A stretch of DNA of 64,000 bases from UBA2421 sp002343075 (GCA_937982565.1 CALJLN010000013.1:53670-117669); one strand, 5' to 3'. Positions 41,390-50,978 are shown, numbered from the stretch's first letter. The notes: generated by a model not told the origin, from the letters alone. Program-made: numbers and translations.

Positions 41390-42856
41390 TCACACCCCTG
41401 CAGTCCCCGTCCACCACGCCCCCGGGCTGCTGCCGGCGATTTGTTCGGGCTTTAGCCCGGTGTGGGCCTCGTAGTCAGCCATGATCCTGGCAATTGCATC
41501 GTCGGCCGCGGGGGTGGCCTGGCAGAGTACCGCGACCGTTCCCCCACTTCCCCCGCCGGTGATTTTTGCCCCGTACAGCCCATGTTGCTCGTTCTTTCGA
41601 ACCAGTTCCACCAACCAGTCACACTCGTCGGCACCGAGCAGTGCCTTGTTGGTGTAGCTGTGATGCGATGCATACATCAGATGGCCACACTTGTTCAAAA
41701 TTGCCTCGCGAGCGGGCGATTGCAAACCTTCCGGCCCCAATCGGCTGGCTTCTTCCAGCAAATCCACAAAGTGCGCCACGCGCATGGCTTCCAGCACATG
41801 ATGGTCGGCGGCGGGCTGAACGTGATAATCGGTGTCCGGGTCGACCTTCGTCGCCGCGTCGATCGTTTTGCCAAGCTGCGCAATAAAGTCGCTGCCGCGC
41901 ATTGACTCGGGCAAGTGCGGGCGAAACAGGTTCTTGTAATCGTCGGTGGAAAGGTTTGCGAGGTAGCCGCGCATCGGGTCGCCCACGAGCGTTCGCCCCG
42001 CAGCGGTGCCGATGTTGCGCATCTTTTCCAGGATAATCGCATGTGCCATGAACGCGGCGCAGCGCGTTTTTCCATACATCCCCCCGCCGACGCTGTGCTT
42101 CACATTGCTGTTAATGCCGACGACGCGCACGCCTTCGGGGAGTCGCGCAAAACCCTTCACTTCGTGCGGCTGACAGTGGAGCATCAGCAGTGCATCGGCC
42201 TGCCCGTAGCAACTGGTGACCTGATCCATGATCCCGCAGGGCGCGCCCACCACCTCATTCTCCACCCGCTGGCAGAGCGCCGATAGTTGCATGGCGTCGA
42301 TCCGGTCGCGCAGGCTGAAGTGATCGATGAGATTCATCATCGTCGCCACTTCGATCGCCGCCGAGCTTGACACGCCCGCCCCTGAGGGCACATCACTCAA
42401 CAAAGCGAGATTCAGTCCACGCGCAGCATCACGGGGCAGATGAATGTGCTTTGACTCATGCAGGACGAAAAGACACCCCAGCAAATACCCCGCCCACTTC
42501 CGGCCCATCTCGCCGAGTTCTCTCCGCAGTTGGTCGATCGTGGCCCCCGCAAGCGCATCGACGGCGATGCGCGCGGTGAATGGCTTATGGTCGTCCAGAA
42601 GGTTGAACGAGAAAACCTGAAAAACCCCATCCTCGCGCGGCTGAAGCAGCACCGCCGCAGCGCGATCGATGGGCATTTCGCAAACCAGGCTTCCCGTGTA
42701 GTCGGCGATGCCGCCCATCACGTCCAGCCGGCCTGGCGCGCGACTCACTCGCGCCGGCCTGGATAAATCAATCCCGGCAGCCAGCTCCCCGCGGGTTCGG
42801 TCGAGCAGTTGACCTACCGGCGAAAGTTCACGAATCGGAATCGCGTTGGGTTGCAC
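41390..42856 (-). CDS. GHMP kinase, galactokinase/L-arabinokinase-like
   Basis: A 488-residue sugar kinase of the GHMP superfamily. The substrate motif reads APGRLDVMGGIADYTGS; galactokinases have GEHTDY here, while plant L-arabinokinase has GGIADYSGS, so an arabinokinase-like specificity is suggested. The ATP loop is DVPSGAGVSSSAAIE, and the third motif is GAKITGGGSGGTVAVL. The start is a GTG with AAGGAG 7 nt upstream. It overlaps the upstream lipoprotein gene by 29 nt on the same strand. It would phosphorylate arabinose or galactose at C1, in salvage or nucleotide-sugar synthesis. Confidence 0.87.
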   Translation of the reverse strand: MQPNAIPIRELSPVGQLLDRTRGELAAGIDLSRPARVSRAPGRLDVMGGIADYTGSLVCEMPIDRAAAVLLQPREDGVFQVFSFNLLDDHKPFTARIAVDALAGATIDQLRRELGEMGRKWAGYLLGCLFVLHESKHIHLPRDAARGLNLALLSDVPSGAGVSSSAAIEVATMMNLIDHFSLRDRIDAMQLSALCQRVENEVVGAPCGIMDQVTSCYGQADALLMLHCQPHEVKGFARLPEGVRVVGINSNVKHSVGGGMYGKTRCAAFMAHAIILEKMRNIGTAAGRTLVGDPMRGYLANLSTDDYKNLFRPHLPESMRGSDFIAQLGKTIDAATKVDPDTDYHVQPAADHHVLEAMRVAHFVDLLEEASRLGPEGLQSPAREAILNKCGHLMYASHHSYTNKALLGADECDWLVELVRKNEQHGLYGAKITGGGSGGTVAVLCQATPAADDAIARIMADYEAHTGLKPEQIAGSSPGAWWTGTAGV

Positions 42857-43388
42857 GGGCCGACTCCTTGATGCTGGTCTGCGTCGCTGGCCGGCGCGGA
42901 AATTCGTCTTTTCGGGCTTCTAGAATCAGGCGACCGAAGTACCGCCGACCGTCCGGGCTGTCATATTGCGCCGTCAAGACATAATCCACTGACGGATCGG
43001 GCCGGGGCAACTCAAGGGGAAATGTGTAACTGCGGCTGGCGCGGTTCCAGCGGTCGCGCTGGTCTTCTGACGACTGCAGCGCGCCGATCCACGGGTTGGC
43101 CACGCGCCGCCCGCGTGGGTCGGGCTGGTTGGATTGAAAGGTAAACAGTTCAAACAGCAGCCGCCCACTAGCCTTGGTCGGGTCGCCAAATGCGTCGGTG
43201 AATTCCACCATCGCTTCGATGCCATCGGGCTGGTTGTCGCCGGTCCAATCTTTGAAACGGGTAAAGACAGGATGAATCCGCATCCCCGCAGGGCCGAACG
43301 ACGCCTCGTCGCGCGGCGCTTCAGATCTGGGGCGATGACACCCCAGCGCCGCGATCACGATCACCGCGATTGGAATTGTGCGAAACAT
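42828..43388 (-). CDS. Lipoprotein of unknown function
   Basis: A 186-residue lipoprotein: the signal peptide ends VIAALGC with Cys17 as lipidation site. The mature part looks like a beta sandwich (MRIHPVFTRFKDWTGDNQPDGIEAMV in separate strands, then LLFELFTFQS and YVLTAQYDSPDG). I recognise no named family; similar small lipoproteins occur in planctomycetes. Its 3' end overlaps the kinase gene by 29 nt, so the two are likely one unit, although their cell locations differ. Confidence 0.72.
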   Translation of the reverse strand: MFRTIPIAVIVIAALGCHRPRSEAPRDEASFGPAGMRIHPVFTRFKDWTGDNQPDGIEAMVEFTDAFGDPTKASGRLLFELFTFQSNQPDPRGRRVANPWIGALQSSEDQRDRWNRASRSYTFPLELPRPDPSVDYVLTAQYDSPDGRRYFGRLILEARKDEFPRRPATQTSIKESARATQRDSDS

Positions 43389-43458
43389 ATCTTGGCGCGA
43401 AATCTAGAAGGGTGGGGTGCGCGTGTCAACGGCATTCGTGGCGTCGTCGCATGCCCGG

Positions 43459-45411
43459 CTACGTTTCCCGCGTGAAATACTCGGCTTCAAGCTCAGCCAG
43501 TGTTTCGCGCAGGGCATCAAACTCCTGTTGCAGCTTTCGACTCCTGCTCGCGTCGCGGAGCAGCTCCGGTTGCGCGAATTTTTCCTGCGAGTCGCCTATC
43601 GCGCGCTCGGTTTCCTGGATCTTCTTCTCAATCTCTGCCACGGAGAGTTTTCCGAAGGGTCGCTTGTAAGGGTTATCCTTCGGCGCGCGGGCCGCGGGCG
43701 CGGGGTGCTTCGGCGGTGACGCAGCCTCCTTTTTCGCAGCGGGTTTCATGGCAGCCTTTGATTCGGGCCGCGATTTCCCCGCCGCCTTGGCAACTTTGGC
43801 GGCTTCCCGCTGTTTTTGCAGGTACGCACTGATCTTGCCGTCAAAGTCCACCATCGTTGGCGGAGTGAGGATGAGCGTTCTGGCCGTGGCGCGATCGAGA
43901 AAGTAGCGGTCATGGCTCACGCAAATGATCGTGCCCGCGAACGCGGAGAGTGCGCGTTCCAACGCGTCTGCGGAGGCGATGTCAAGATGATTCGTCGGTT
44001 CGTCAAGCAACAGCACGTTGGGTTCGTCCAGCAATAGTTCACAAAATGCCACGCGCGCCTTCTCCCCGCCGGAGAGGAGGTGCATCGGCTTATCGACCGT
44101 ATCACCGCTGAAGAGCATGATTCCGAGCAGATCGCGCAGCTTTTGCTCGGGAATCGGGGGGCGTCCGTCGGCGAGTTCTTCGAGGATGCTGTTGTCGGGA
44201 TCAAAATCGTCGAGTCGCTGATCGTAATAGCCAATGCTGAGGTTGGCCCCCCACTTCACATGCCCCGCCGAGGCATCTTCCTCGCCGAGAAGCACGCGCA
44301 GCAGCGTGGTCTTGCCGCTGCCATTGGGGCCGACGATGCCGATGCGTTCGCCGCGCGTTACGCGAAAGGCAAGATTGCTCCATATCTCCAGATCGCCAAA
44401 TGACTTAGACAGCTCTCGCACCTGCAACACCTGGTCGCCGGCGCGCTGGTCGGTCTCCATTGAAAAGTGAATCTTCTTCTGCCCGGCGACGGCATCGACC
44501 ATGGCATCGCTCTTCAGAAGCCGGTTGAGCACCTTCTCGCGCCCCTTGGCCTCGCGCGCCCGCTGGCCTGCACCGAATCGACGTACAAACTCCTTTGTCT
44601 TATCGATGTGGGCCTGTTGCTGTTCATAAGCCCTCTGCTGGGAAAGCTCCTGCAATTCGCGCTGTTCGGTGAACGCGGTGTAATTGCCGGGATAACTGCG
44701 CAGCTTCGCCTGCGTGAGCCAGACGATGCGCGTGGCGAGCCGGTCGAGCAGATAGCGATCGTGCGAAATCAGCAACACCGCGCCACTGAACTGCAGCAGA
44801 TAATCTTCGAGCCATTCGATTGCGGCCAGATCGAGGTGGTTGGTCGGTTCGTCGAGAAGAAGGACATCCGGCTCAGCGATGAGGATCTTGGCCAGGTTCA
44901 ATCGCGACCGCTGCCCGCCGGACAGTTTTTCGACGTTGGTTTCCCACACCTCACGCGTGAGGCCGACGCCGAGCAGGGTGCCTTCGAGCTTGTGCTGCCA
45001 CGCATATCCGCCGTCTGCCTCGAATTCGTGCTGCAGTTCTTCATATTTCTTCAGGGTCCGGTCGAGATCGTCATCGGTATGCTCGGCCATGGCGTGCTCA
45101 AGCTCTCGCATGCGATGTGCCAGTTCGTGCAGATGCGCAAAAGCCAGCTCGGCTTCGTCGATGACTGTGTTGGCAGGGTCAAAGCTCGCCTGCTGCGTGA
45201 GATGGCCGATCTTCAGCCCCCGGTTGATCGCCACCACGCCCGCCTCAGGCTCCATCTCCCCTGTGATGACTTTGAAAAGAGTGGTTTTTCCCGTGCCATT
45301 ATCGCCGATCAGCCCGACGCGCTCGCCGCGGTCGAGCAGCAGGTCGGCCTTATTGAGAATAATGCGATCGCCGAACGACTTTTCGAGATTTTGGAGGGTG
45401 AGGAGAGGCAT
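43459..45411 (-). CDS. ABC-F family ATPase (ribosome-associated type)
   Basis: A 650-residue soluble protein with two ATPase domains and no membrane domain. First domain: GDNGTGKTT, LSGGQRSRL and LLLDEPTNHLD; second: GPNGSGKTT, LSGGEKARV and LLLDEPTNHLD. Both catalytic Glu residues are present. The linker (about residues 230-315, rich in Gln, Glu, Arg) is the P-site interaction motif. A C-terminal Lys/Ala-rich tether and coiled coil of about 110 residues resembles Uup or EttA-like long forms. It probably helps stalled ribosomes. It follows lpxD by 95 nt with a hairpin between. Confidence 0.93.
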   Translation of the reverse strand: MPLLTLQNLEKSFGDRIILNKADLLLDRGERVGLIGDNGTGKTTLFKVITGEMEPEAGVVAINRGLKIGHLTQQASFDPANTVIDEAELAFAHLHELAHRMRELEHAMAEHTDDDLDRTLKKYEELQHEFEADGGYAWQHKLEGTLLGVGLTREVWETNVEKLSGGQRSRLNLAKILIAEPDVLLLDEPTNHLDLAAIEWLEDYLLQFSGAVLLISHDRYLLDRLATRIVWLTQAKLRSYPGNYTAFTEQRELQELSQQRAYEQQQAHIDKTKEFVRRFGAGQRAREAKGREKVLNRLLKSDAMVDAVAGQKKIHFSMETDQRAGDQVLQVRELSKSFGDLEIWSNLAFRVTRGERIGIVGPNGSGKTTLLRVLLGEEDASAGHVKWGANLSIGYYDQRLDDFDPDNSILEELADGRPPIPEQKLRDLLGIMLFSGDTVDKPMHLLSGGEKARVAFCELLLDEPNVLLLDEPTNHLDIASADALERALSAFAGTIICVSHDRYFLDRATARTLILTPPTMVDFDGKISAYLQKQREAAKVAKAAGKSRPESKAAMKPAAKKEAASPPKHPAPAARAPKDNPYKRPFGKLSVAEIEKKIQETERAIGDSQEKFAQPELLRDASRSRKLQQEFDALRETLAELEAEYFTRET

Positions 45412-45420
45412 GTTTTACTG

Positions 45421-45490
45421 CTTGATATTGCGATATTGCGAAGGAGTAGTTCCTTACGAAGGAAATTGTCATTCCGAGGGAGTTTGTGAC
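45421..45490. repeat. Small intergenic repeat region with hairpin
   Basis: ATATTGCG occurs twice (45425-45440), then TTCCTT, ACG, AAGGAA forms a perfect 6-bp hairpin (45450-45464), followed by ATTCCGAGGGAG. The words are AT-richer than the flanks and look like a degraded interspersed repeat. It may serve as a terminator between lpxD and the ABC-F gene. Confidence 0.4.
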
Positions 45491-45505
45491 TTCGGCCAAA
45501 CTCAA

Positions 45506-46486
45506 TCAAACAATCTCCGGCCCGTCGGCGGTCAGCTCTTCCACGCGCGCTTCCAACTCCTTGATTCGCTTCTGCAACTCCGGCAGTTCGCTGAAGATGC
45601 TATACACCCGACGGGCATGCGCAAATGGCATCGCGGGTGTGCCTGCGTAGATGCCCGGCTCCTCAAGATCGTGCATGACGCCCGATTGCGCGCCTACCGT
45701 CACCTTGTCGCCAATCGTCAGATGCCCCGCTACACCGACCTGCCCTGCCAGCGTCGTGTGGTGGCCCACCGTCGTGCTGCCTGCGATCGCGACCTGCGCT
45801 ACAATCAGGCAATGTTGGCCAATTTTGACGTTGTGGCCGATTACAACCTGCTGATCAATCTTCGTTCCCTTGCCAATCACCGTGCTTTCCAGCGCCGCCC
45901 GGCTGATGGTGGTGCCGGGGCCTATCTCCACATCATCTTCTATAACTACATTCCCGATTTGCGGAATTTTATGATGCTCACCTGACGAACTCGCGAAACC
46001 ATATCCATCGGCACCGATGACCGCCCCGCCATGGATGATGCAGCGGTCGCCGATCACGCAATCTTCGTAGATCACGACATTCGGATAGATAATGCTGTCG
46101 CGCCCGATCGCCACGCGGTGCCCCACATAGGCACCGGGATAGACCACCGTGCCCGCGCCGATGCTGGCAGTCGGTTCGACGAACGCCTTTGGATGCACCC
46201 CGGAAAACGGGTGCTGGCGATACCCGTGCAGCGCGACGATCGCCTTGCTGAATGCCAGATAAGGATCGCGCGTGACCAGCAGCGGCACGTTATCCACCCG
46301 CACACTTTTCCCCACAATCACCGCGGACGCGCCGGTGGTCTCCAGTTGCTTGATATACTTGGCATTTGCCAGAAAACTAACCTGCCCGGCACGCGAATTG
46401 TCAAGCGGGCCGACCGAAGCGATTTCAATCGCGCCGTCGCCGATCAACTCTGCGTCGATGCGCTCTGCCAGTTCGCTGAGTTTCAT
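45506..46486 (-). CDS. lpxD: UDP-3-O-(3-hydroxyacyl)glucosamine N-acyltransferase
   Basis: A 326-residue lipid A enzyme that adds the second acyl chain. The N-terminal substrate domain (SFLANAKYIKQL) precedes a left-handed beta-helix made of hexapeptide repeats (IGRDSIIYPNVVIYEDCVIG, then VIGADGYGFA, IGHNVKIGQHCLIVAQVAIAG). The C-terminal coiled coil (ELQKRIKELEARVEEL) is normal for LpxD. Length matches the family. With lpxB it shows that the organism makes lipid A. TAAATT lies 9 nt before the start; no ribosome binding site. Confidence 0.96.
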   Translation of the reverse strand: MKLSELAERIDAELIGDGAIEIASVGPLDNSRAGQVSFLANAKYIKQLETTGASAVIVGKSVRVDNVPLLVTRDPYLAFSKAIVALHGYRQHPFSGVHPKAFVEPTASIGAGTVVYPGAYVGHRVAIGRDSIIYPNVVIYEDCVIGDRCIIHGGAVIGADGYGFASSSGEHHKIPQIGNVVIEDDVEIGPGTTISRAALESTVIGKGTKIDQQVVIGHNVKIGQHCLIVAQVAIAGSTTVGHHTTLAGQVGVAGHLTIGDKVTVGAQSGVMHDLEEPGIYAGTPAMPFAHARRVYSIFSELPELQKRIKELEARVEELTADGPEIV

Positions 46487-46495
46487 AGACCGGGC

Positions 46496-46501
46496 AATTT
46501 A
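46496..46501 (-). promoter_or_regulatory. TAAATT -10-like element 9 nt before lpxD
   Basis: On the minus strand TAAATT, nine bases, then the ATG at 46486. No ribosome binding site is visible. The spacing fits a leaderless or very short leader. Confidence 0.35.
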
Positions 46502-46619
46502 CTTGATCGGCACTGGGAATTAAAACCGTCGCATTGGCGGGCACTCGGCGGCGGGCGTTTGGCAGGATGCTCATTCTGCGCCCGCTCGATTCCTCGCCAC
46601 GGCCCTTTGCCCACCCAAC

Positions 46620-48152
46620 ATGATGCACCTACTCGGCATTGATATCGGCACCAGCGGCACCAAAACGCTCATCTGCGACGATCGTGGAAAGGTATTGGCC
46701 ACTGCCACCGCAGAACACCCGATTGCATCGCCGAAACCGGGCTGGAGCGAGCAAAATCCGCTGGACTGGTGGAAATCGGTCTGCAAGGCAACCAAGGCGG
46801 TGCTCGCGAAGGCGCGCGTCAACCCCGGCGACATCACAGGAATCGGCCTTTCCGGGCAAATGCACGGCAGCGTGTTTCTCGACGGCAAGTCGACCCAACC
46901 GCTGCGCCCGGCGATCCTGTGGAACGACCAGCGCACCGCCGAGCAGTGCGCACATATCGAATCCGCCGTCGGCGGGCGTGAAAAACTGATCGGGCTTGTG
47001 GCCAACCCCGCGTTGACCGGCTTTACCGCGCCCAAGATTTTGTGGGTGCGCGAAAACGAACCGCGCGTATTCGGTAAGACGCGCAAGGTCCTGTTGCCGA
47101 AGGATTACATTCGGTTGCTGATGACCGGCGAATATGCCAGCGAAGTCAGCGATGCCAGCGGGACGCTTTTGCTCGATGTGGCAAAACGGAAGTGGTCGTC
47201 GGCACTGATGAGCAGGCTAAAGCTCGAAGCGTCCCTCATGCCCCGGCTGGTTGAGTCGCCGGATGTCACGGGACAGCTTACCCCCGCGGCCGCGCGCGAG
47301 ATGGGGCTTCGCGCGGGAATTGCCGTCGTCGGGGGGGCCGGAGATCAGGCCGCCGGCGCTGTCGGCAATGGAATTGTCACCCGAGGCATCGTGAGTGCCA
47401 CGATCGGCACCAGCGGCGTGATGTTTGCCCACGCCGACCGCCCCACGCGCGACCCGCTCGGCAGAGTGCATACCATGTGTCACGCCGTTCCTGGCAAGTG
47501 GTGCGTCTTCGGATGCATGCTCTCGGCCGGAGGCTCTTTTCAATGGCTGCGCAACACACTCGGAAGCGACGAAGTGGCCCGCGCAAAAAAACTGCGAGTC
47601 AATCCATATGATTTGCTGATCGACGAAGCGCGAGCGGCCAGCCCGGGTGGTGAGGGGCTTTTCTTTATGCCCTACCTCACCGGCGAACGATGTCCCCACC
47701 CCGATCCCAATGCCCGCGGAGGGTGGATCGGCATCACCGCGCGCACCACACGCCCCATGCTCATTCGCGCCGTGCTCGAAGGCGTTACTTTCGGCATGCG
47801 CGACGCATTGGAGATCATGCGCGATATGAAGATCGATATCGCGCAAGTCCGCGCCTCCGGCGGGGGGGCAAGGTCGGCTTTCTGGCGGCAGTTGCAGGCC
47901 GACATCTACGACAAGCCCCTGGTCAGCACCAACGCCGCAGAAGGCCCGGCATACGGCGTGGCGCTGCTCGCCGGAGTGGGCACGGGGGTGTGGAGTAGCG
48001 TCGAAGAAGCCTGCAAAGCCACCATTCGCCAGACCGCCGTCGTCAAGCCCGGCAGAAAGCTGGCGGGCGCGTACACCGCCCAATACGCCGTCTACCGCCA
48101 GTTGTACCACGACTTGAAAATTCGCTTCGCGGAGATGGCGAAGTTGGTATAA
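46620..48152 (+). CDS. xylB: Xylulokinase
   Basis: A 510-residue FGGY-family sugar kinase. The N-terminal domain has LGIDIGTSGTKTLICD and GWSEQNPLDWW, then GLSGQMHGSVFLD, the xylulokinase form of the substrate loop (QMHG) and ILWNDQRT. The C-terminal ATP domain has GGAGDQAAGAVGNG, GTSGVMFA and ASGGGARSAFWRQLQADI. It phosphorylates D-xylulose to D-xylulose 5-phosphate, feeding the pentose phosphate pathway and the transaldolase coded at 27.9 kb. Two adjacent ATG codons (46620, 46623) are possible starts. No xylose isomerase is adjacent. Confidence 0.94.
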   Translation: MMHLLGIDIGTSGTKTLICDDRGKVLATATAEHPIASPKPGWSEQNPLDWWKSVCKATKAVLAKARVNPGDITGIGLSGQMHGSVFLDGKSTQPLRPAILWNDQRTAEQCAHIESAVGGREKLIGLVANPALTGFTAPKILWVRENEPRVFGKTRKVLLPKDYIRLLMTGEYASEVSDASGTLLLDVAKRKWSSALMSRLKLEASLMPRLVESPDVTGQLTPAAAREMGLRAGIAVVGGAGDQAAGAVGNGIVTRGIVSATIGTSGVMFAHADRPTRDPLGRVHTMCHAVPGKWCVFGCMLSAGGSFQWLRNTLGSDEVARAKKLRVNPYDLLIDEARAASPGGEGLFFMPYLTGERCPHPDPNARGGWIGITARTTRPMLIRAVLEGVTFGMRDALEIMRDMKIDIAQVRASGGGARSAFWRQLQADIYDKPLVSTNAAEGPAYGVALLAGVGTGVWSSVEEACKATIRQTAVVKPGRKLAGAYTAQYAVYRQLYHDLKIRFAEMAKLV

Positions 48153-48153
48153 T
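48148..48153 (+). promoter_or_regulatory. TATAAT -10 element overlapping the xylB stop
   Basis: A perfect TATAAT, which includes the TAA stop of xylB, ends 7 nt before the ATG of the Uma2 gene at 48161. There is no ribosome binding site, so the Uma2 gene may be leaderless and separately transcribed from xylB. Confidence 0.5.
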
Positions 48154-48160
48154 CAGGGCG

Positions 48161-48790
48161 ATGAGTGTCGCACCTCTTTCCGCTGAGTTGGTTCGCCCTT
48201 CCCTTCGCATGAGTGAGGAGGAATTTGTCGCGTGGGCCGGCAAGCATTCCAATGCGGAGTGGGTTAATGGAGAGGTACAACTAAAAATGCCGATCAGCGG
48301 TGATCATGACGAGATTCAATTCTGGTTCCGCGCCGTGATTCAGAATTTTGTGGAACGACGAAAGCTGGGGAAGGTCCGCGGGCCGCAGTTTACCATTCGG
48401 TTGCCTCAGAAACCCAGCCGGCGCGATCCGGATGTTATGTTTGTGGCCGACGCGCAGTTGTCAAAGCTCGGCACAACCTTTTTGGACGGCCCAGCCGACC
48501 TGATCATCGAAGTCATCTCGCCAGAAAGCACCCAGCGCGACTACCACGAGAAATACTTCGAGTACGAAGCCGCCGGCGTGCGCGAGTATTGGATCGTTGA
48601 CCCGCTTTCACAAACCGTTTCCGTCTACACCCTTTCCCCCGCAGGCAGATATCAGCGGATTGAAGCAAAGAATGGCCGCTTAAGCTCGGTCGTGCTGCCC
48701 GACTTTTGGATCAACGAAGCCGACCCTTTCAAGAACCCGCTGCCGGACGTGCAGCAGCTGCTCGCCGAGATGGGCACGAACGCTCAGTAA
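48161..48790 (+). CDS. Uma2-family (DUF820) PD-(D/E)XK nuclease-like protein
   Basis: A 209-residue protein. The family pattern is clear: AEWVNGEVQLKMP near residue 30, FTIRLPQKPSRRDPDVMFVA near 85, LIIEVISPESTQRDYHEKYFEY near 120, and GVREYWIVDP near 142. The core residues D (DPDVMF), E and V (IIEVIS) and K (EKYFEY) fit a PD-(D/E)XK active site. Uma2 proteins are very abundant in cyanobacteria and planctomycetes; their target is unknown. It is transcribed from a promoter inside the xylB 3' end. Confidence 0.87.
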   Translation: MSVAPLSAELVRPSLRMSEEEFVAWAGKHSNAEWVNGEVQLKMPISGDHDEIQFWFRAVIQNFVERRKLGKVRGPQFTIRLPQKPSRRDPDVMFVADAQLSKLGTTFLDGPADLIIEVISPESTQRDYHEKYFEYEAAGVREYWIVDPLSQTVSVYTLSPAGRYQRIEAKNGRLSSVVLPDFWINEADPFKNPLPDVQQLLAEMGTNAQ

Positions 48791-48907
48791 TGCCGGCGAC
48801 GAAGCGCCAAACTGATTCGCGCGTCGTAAATGCTGTCAACCAGCCGATGCTCGCGATCAAACCAGCGGGACAGGCACCGACTTTCTTCGGTCGCAGCGGC
48901 ATTGGCT

Positions 48908-50143
48908 CTACAAACTCAATTCCATGTCAACCTGCATCGCCGGGCGACCGATCATTTCCATCGCCATTTTCGCCACATTCATCGAAGCGCCGGGTTTGCT
49001 GATCGGCTCGATAATCTCGATCAGCCGCTGCCGCTGGGCGGTGAGTTTTTCAGGGTGGTTGAGGAGGTCGATCGCGCAGTTGGCCACAGCATTCACCGGG
49101 CCATACCACGGAATGAACTCCGGCACGGCGTCGGTCTGCCCTGCGAGGATGTTTACCATCGCGATCTTCTTCGTCTTCACCAGCCACCGGCCAGCCCCGT
49201 GCCACAGCACGCGGTTCACACGGTAAACGACGATCATCGGCACGCCATACGCCGCGACATGCACCGTGCTTGTACCGCTCTTGCAGAGCACCAGATCGCA
49301 TTGCGGAATCAGCCGGTCGAACGAATCGACCTCGATGCAATATTTGATCGGCCGCTCCAGCCGGTCGCCCGCTGCGCCGAACTGCTCGCTGACGTGATAA
49401 ACCCTTGGCACATTTCCCTCCGCCGGACCCGCACGGCCCAGGAGCGCGGGAAGCGCGTTTTGCGTCGCCGGCACGAGAAACTCCGCGCCCGGAAACGCCG
49501 CCGAGACCTTTTCCATTACCTGCAGCAGTGAAGGCCAGTTTTCCTTCACCTCGCTCTTGCGGCTACCCGGCACAATCCCGATTACCGGCGGGCGATCGGG
49601 AAACCGCGGCGGGTGGCTGCCCAATTCCAGTCGGGTTGCCGGCAGTGCGTCAAACAGGGGATGCCCGACAAACTCTGCGTTCACCCCCCGCTGCCGGTAC
49701 CACTCGGCTTCAAACGGAAAGATCGACGCCACCCGGTCCACCGAGGCGCGCACCTTCTTAATCCGCCCTTCCCGGCTGGCCCACAACTGCGGGGCGACGT
49801 AATACAACACCGGTACGCCAAACGACTTAGCCACTTTTGCAAAGTGAAGATTAAACCCCGATGAATCAACGCATATGTGTAAGTCCGGCTTGTCGCGGGA
49901 ATACTCGGCCTTCATCCATTTCAGCCATCTCCACACTTCCCGCACGCGCCCGGCGGCGTGAAACGTCATCGCGGCGCGGGTGGTGGTCTCGAAGTGAACT
50001 CTCACGCCCTCAGCCGCCATCGCCGGGCCGCCCAATCCTTCAATCCGGATGGATGGATCAAGTCGTAGCAGCGCGCGGGCCAGCGAGGCCGCGTTGTTAT
50101 CGCCGCTCACTTCCGCAACCGTGATGAAAACGCGCTTGGACAT
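48908..50143 (-). CDS. lpxB: Lipid-A-disaccharide synthase
   Basis: A 411-residue GT19 enzyme that joins lipid X and UDP-2,3-diacylglucosamine to make the lipid A disaccharide. Typical segments are VAEVSGDNNAASLARAL (SGD motif), GLGGPAMAAEGV, PDLHICVDSSGFN, YYVAPQLWAS, FPFEAEWYRQRGV, FVGHPLFD, PGSRKSEVKENWP, CKSGTSTVHVAAYGVPMIVVYR. It ends beyond the usual position by a short tail. The ATG at 50143 lacks a ribosome binding site. The gene is 86 nt downstream of the YkgJ gene on the same strand, which may be co-transcribed. Confidence 0.95.
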   Translation of the reverse strand: MSKRVFITVAEVSGDNNAASLARALLRLDPSIRIEGLGGPAMAAEGVRVHFETTTRAAMTFHAAGRVREVWRWLKWMKAEYSRDKPDLHICVDSSGFNLHFAKVAKSFGVPVLYYVAPQLWASREGRIKKVRASVDRVASIFPFEAEWYRQRGVNAEFVGHPLFDALPATRLELGSHPPRFPDRPPVIGIVPGSRKSEVKENWPSLLQVMEKVSAAFPGAEFLVPATQNALPALLGRAGPAEGNVPRVYHVSEQFGAAGDRLERPIKYCIEVDSFDRLIPQCDLVLCKSGTSTVHVAAYGVPMIVVYRVNRVLWHGAGRWLVKTKKIAMVNILAGQTDAVPEFIPWYGPVNAVANCAIDLLNHPEKLTAQRQRLIEIIEPISKPGASMNVAKMAMEMIGRPAMQVDMELSL

Positions 50144-50229
50144 ACTCGACGGTCGGCAGTGAGCAGAAGCCGCGGCACGACATTTCCCGCCGCCCACTTT
50201 CCCGATGACGGCCCTCTGCCGGCCGCCCA

Positions 50230-50712
50230 CTATTTAGACGACGGCGGGCGATCCGGCCAGTCTTCGGCATCGCGCAGGGCTTCGATCTGCTTCTGCGTAA
50301 ACTTGCGACCCTTGTTCAGCCCGGGGCAGGTCTTGCCGGCGCGGTTCCAACTATTCTGGCTAATTAGGTTGCCGTCCCAGAACGGCCAAGTGCGGCACTG
50401 TAATGGTCGCACCTCATACACCGTACACGCCCGGCGGCCGTTCATTTCCTCTAGAAAAACGCAATCGTATTCCCCCTTGAGGCTCTTGCGCTCTTTCAAA
50501 CTAAACTTCCCGCTGATCTTGCGAAGATACTTCTTTGCCAGTTCCTGCTCGGTCATCTTCAGGTGCGTCGCCAGCCGGGTGATCTCGACATCGCTGATCC
50601 AGACATACCCCGGCCCGCCAGTACAGCAATTGCCGCACTGTGTACATTGGAAGTTAAGCCCGTCGGCATACCACGCACGAGTGGACTTTGATTGATGAAC
50701 AGGAAGACGCAT
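50230..50712 (-). CDS. YkgJ-family cysteine cluster protein
   Basis: A 160-residue soluble protein with the UPF0153/YkgJ pattern: CTQCGNCCTGGPG near residue 23, DCVFLEE, CTVYEVRPLQCRTWPFW near 95 and a final TCPGL. The cysteines probably bind zinc or an Fe-S cluster. Function is not known. The ATG at 50712 is preceded by GATACT at 9 nt but no ribosome binding site. It lies upstream of lpxB on the same strand, but a link to lipid A is not implied by the family. Confidence 0.88.
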   Translation of the reverse strand: MRLPVHQSKSTRAWYADGLNFQCTQCGNCCTGGPGYVWISDVEITRLATHLKMTEQELAKKYLRKISGKFSLKERKSLKGEYDCVFLEEMNGRRACTVYEVRPLQCRTWPFWDGNLISQNSWNRAGKTCPGLNKGRKFTQKQIEALRDAEDWPDRPPSSK

Positions 50713-50978
50713 TGTGGCGCGAGTATCGCACAAACGCCGCTAAGTTTGAACCGATTCCGCGGAGGGTGCCATGTTGGAGTGGTCCGTCAATCCGAAGGAG
50801 TTCTACGACTGAGGAACCGGCGCGGTGAGAAGAGTTGGTCCAGCAGACACCAGGGCAGGTCGAAGCGACACCCCCCACAATCACAACCGGAATGCCGCTT
50901 GGAGCGAAGGTGCGCAGTGCTATGTTGCGAATGACGATGCGCGAAAAACGGGCTGCGGCAACAAGCGGGCCGGTCGGA

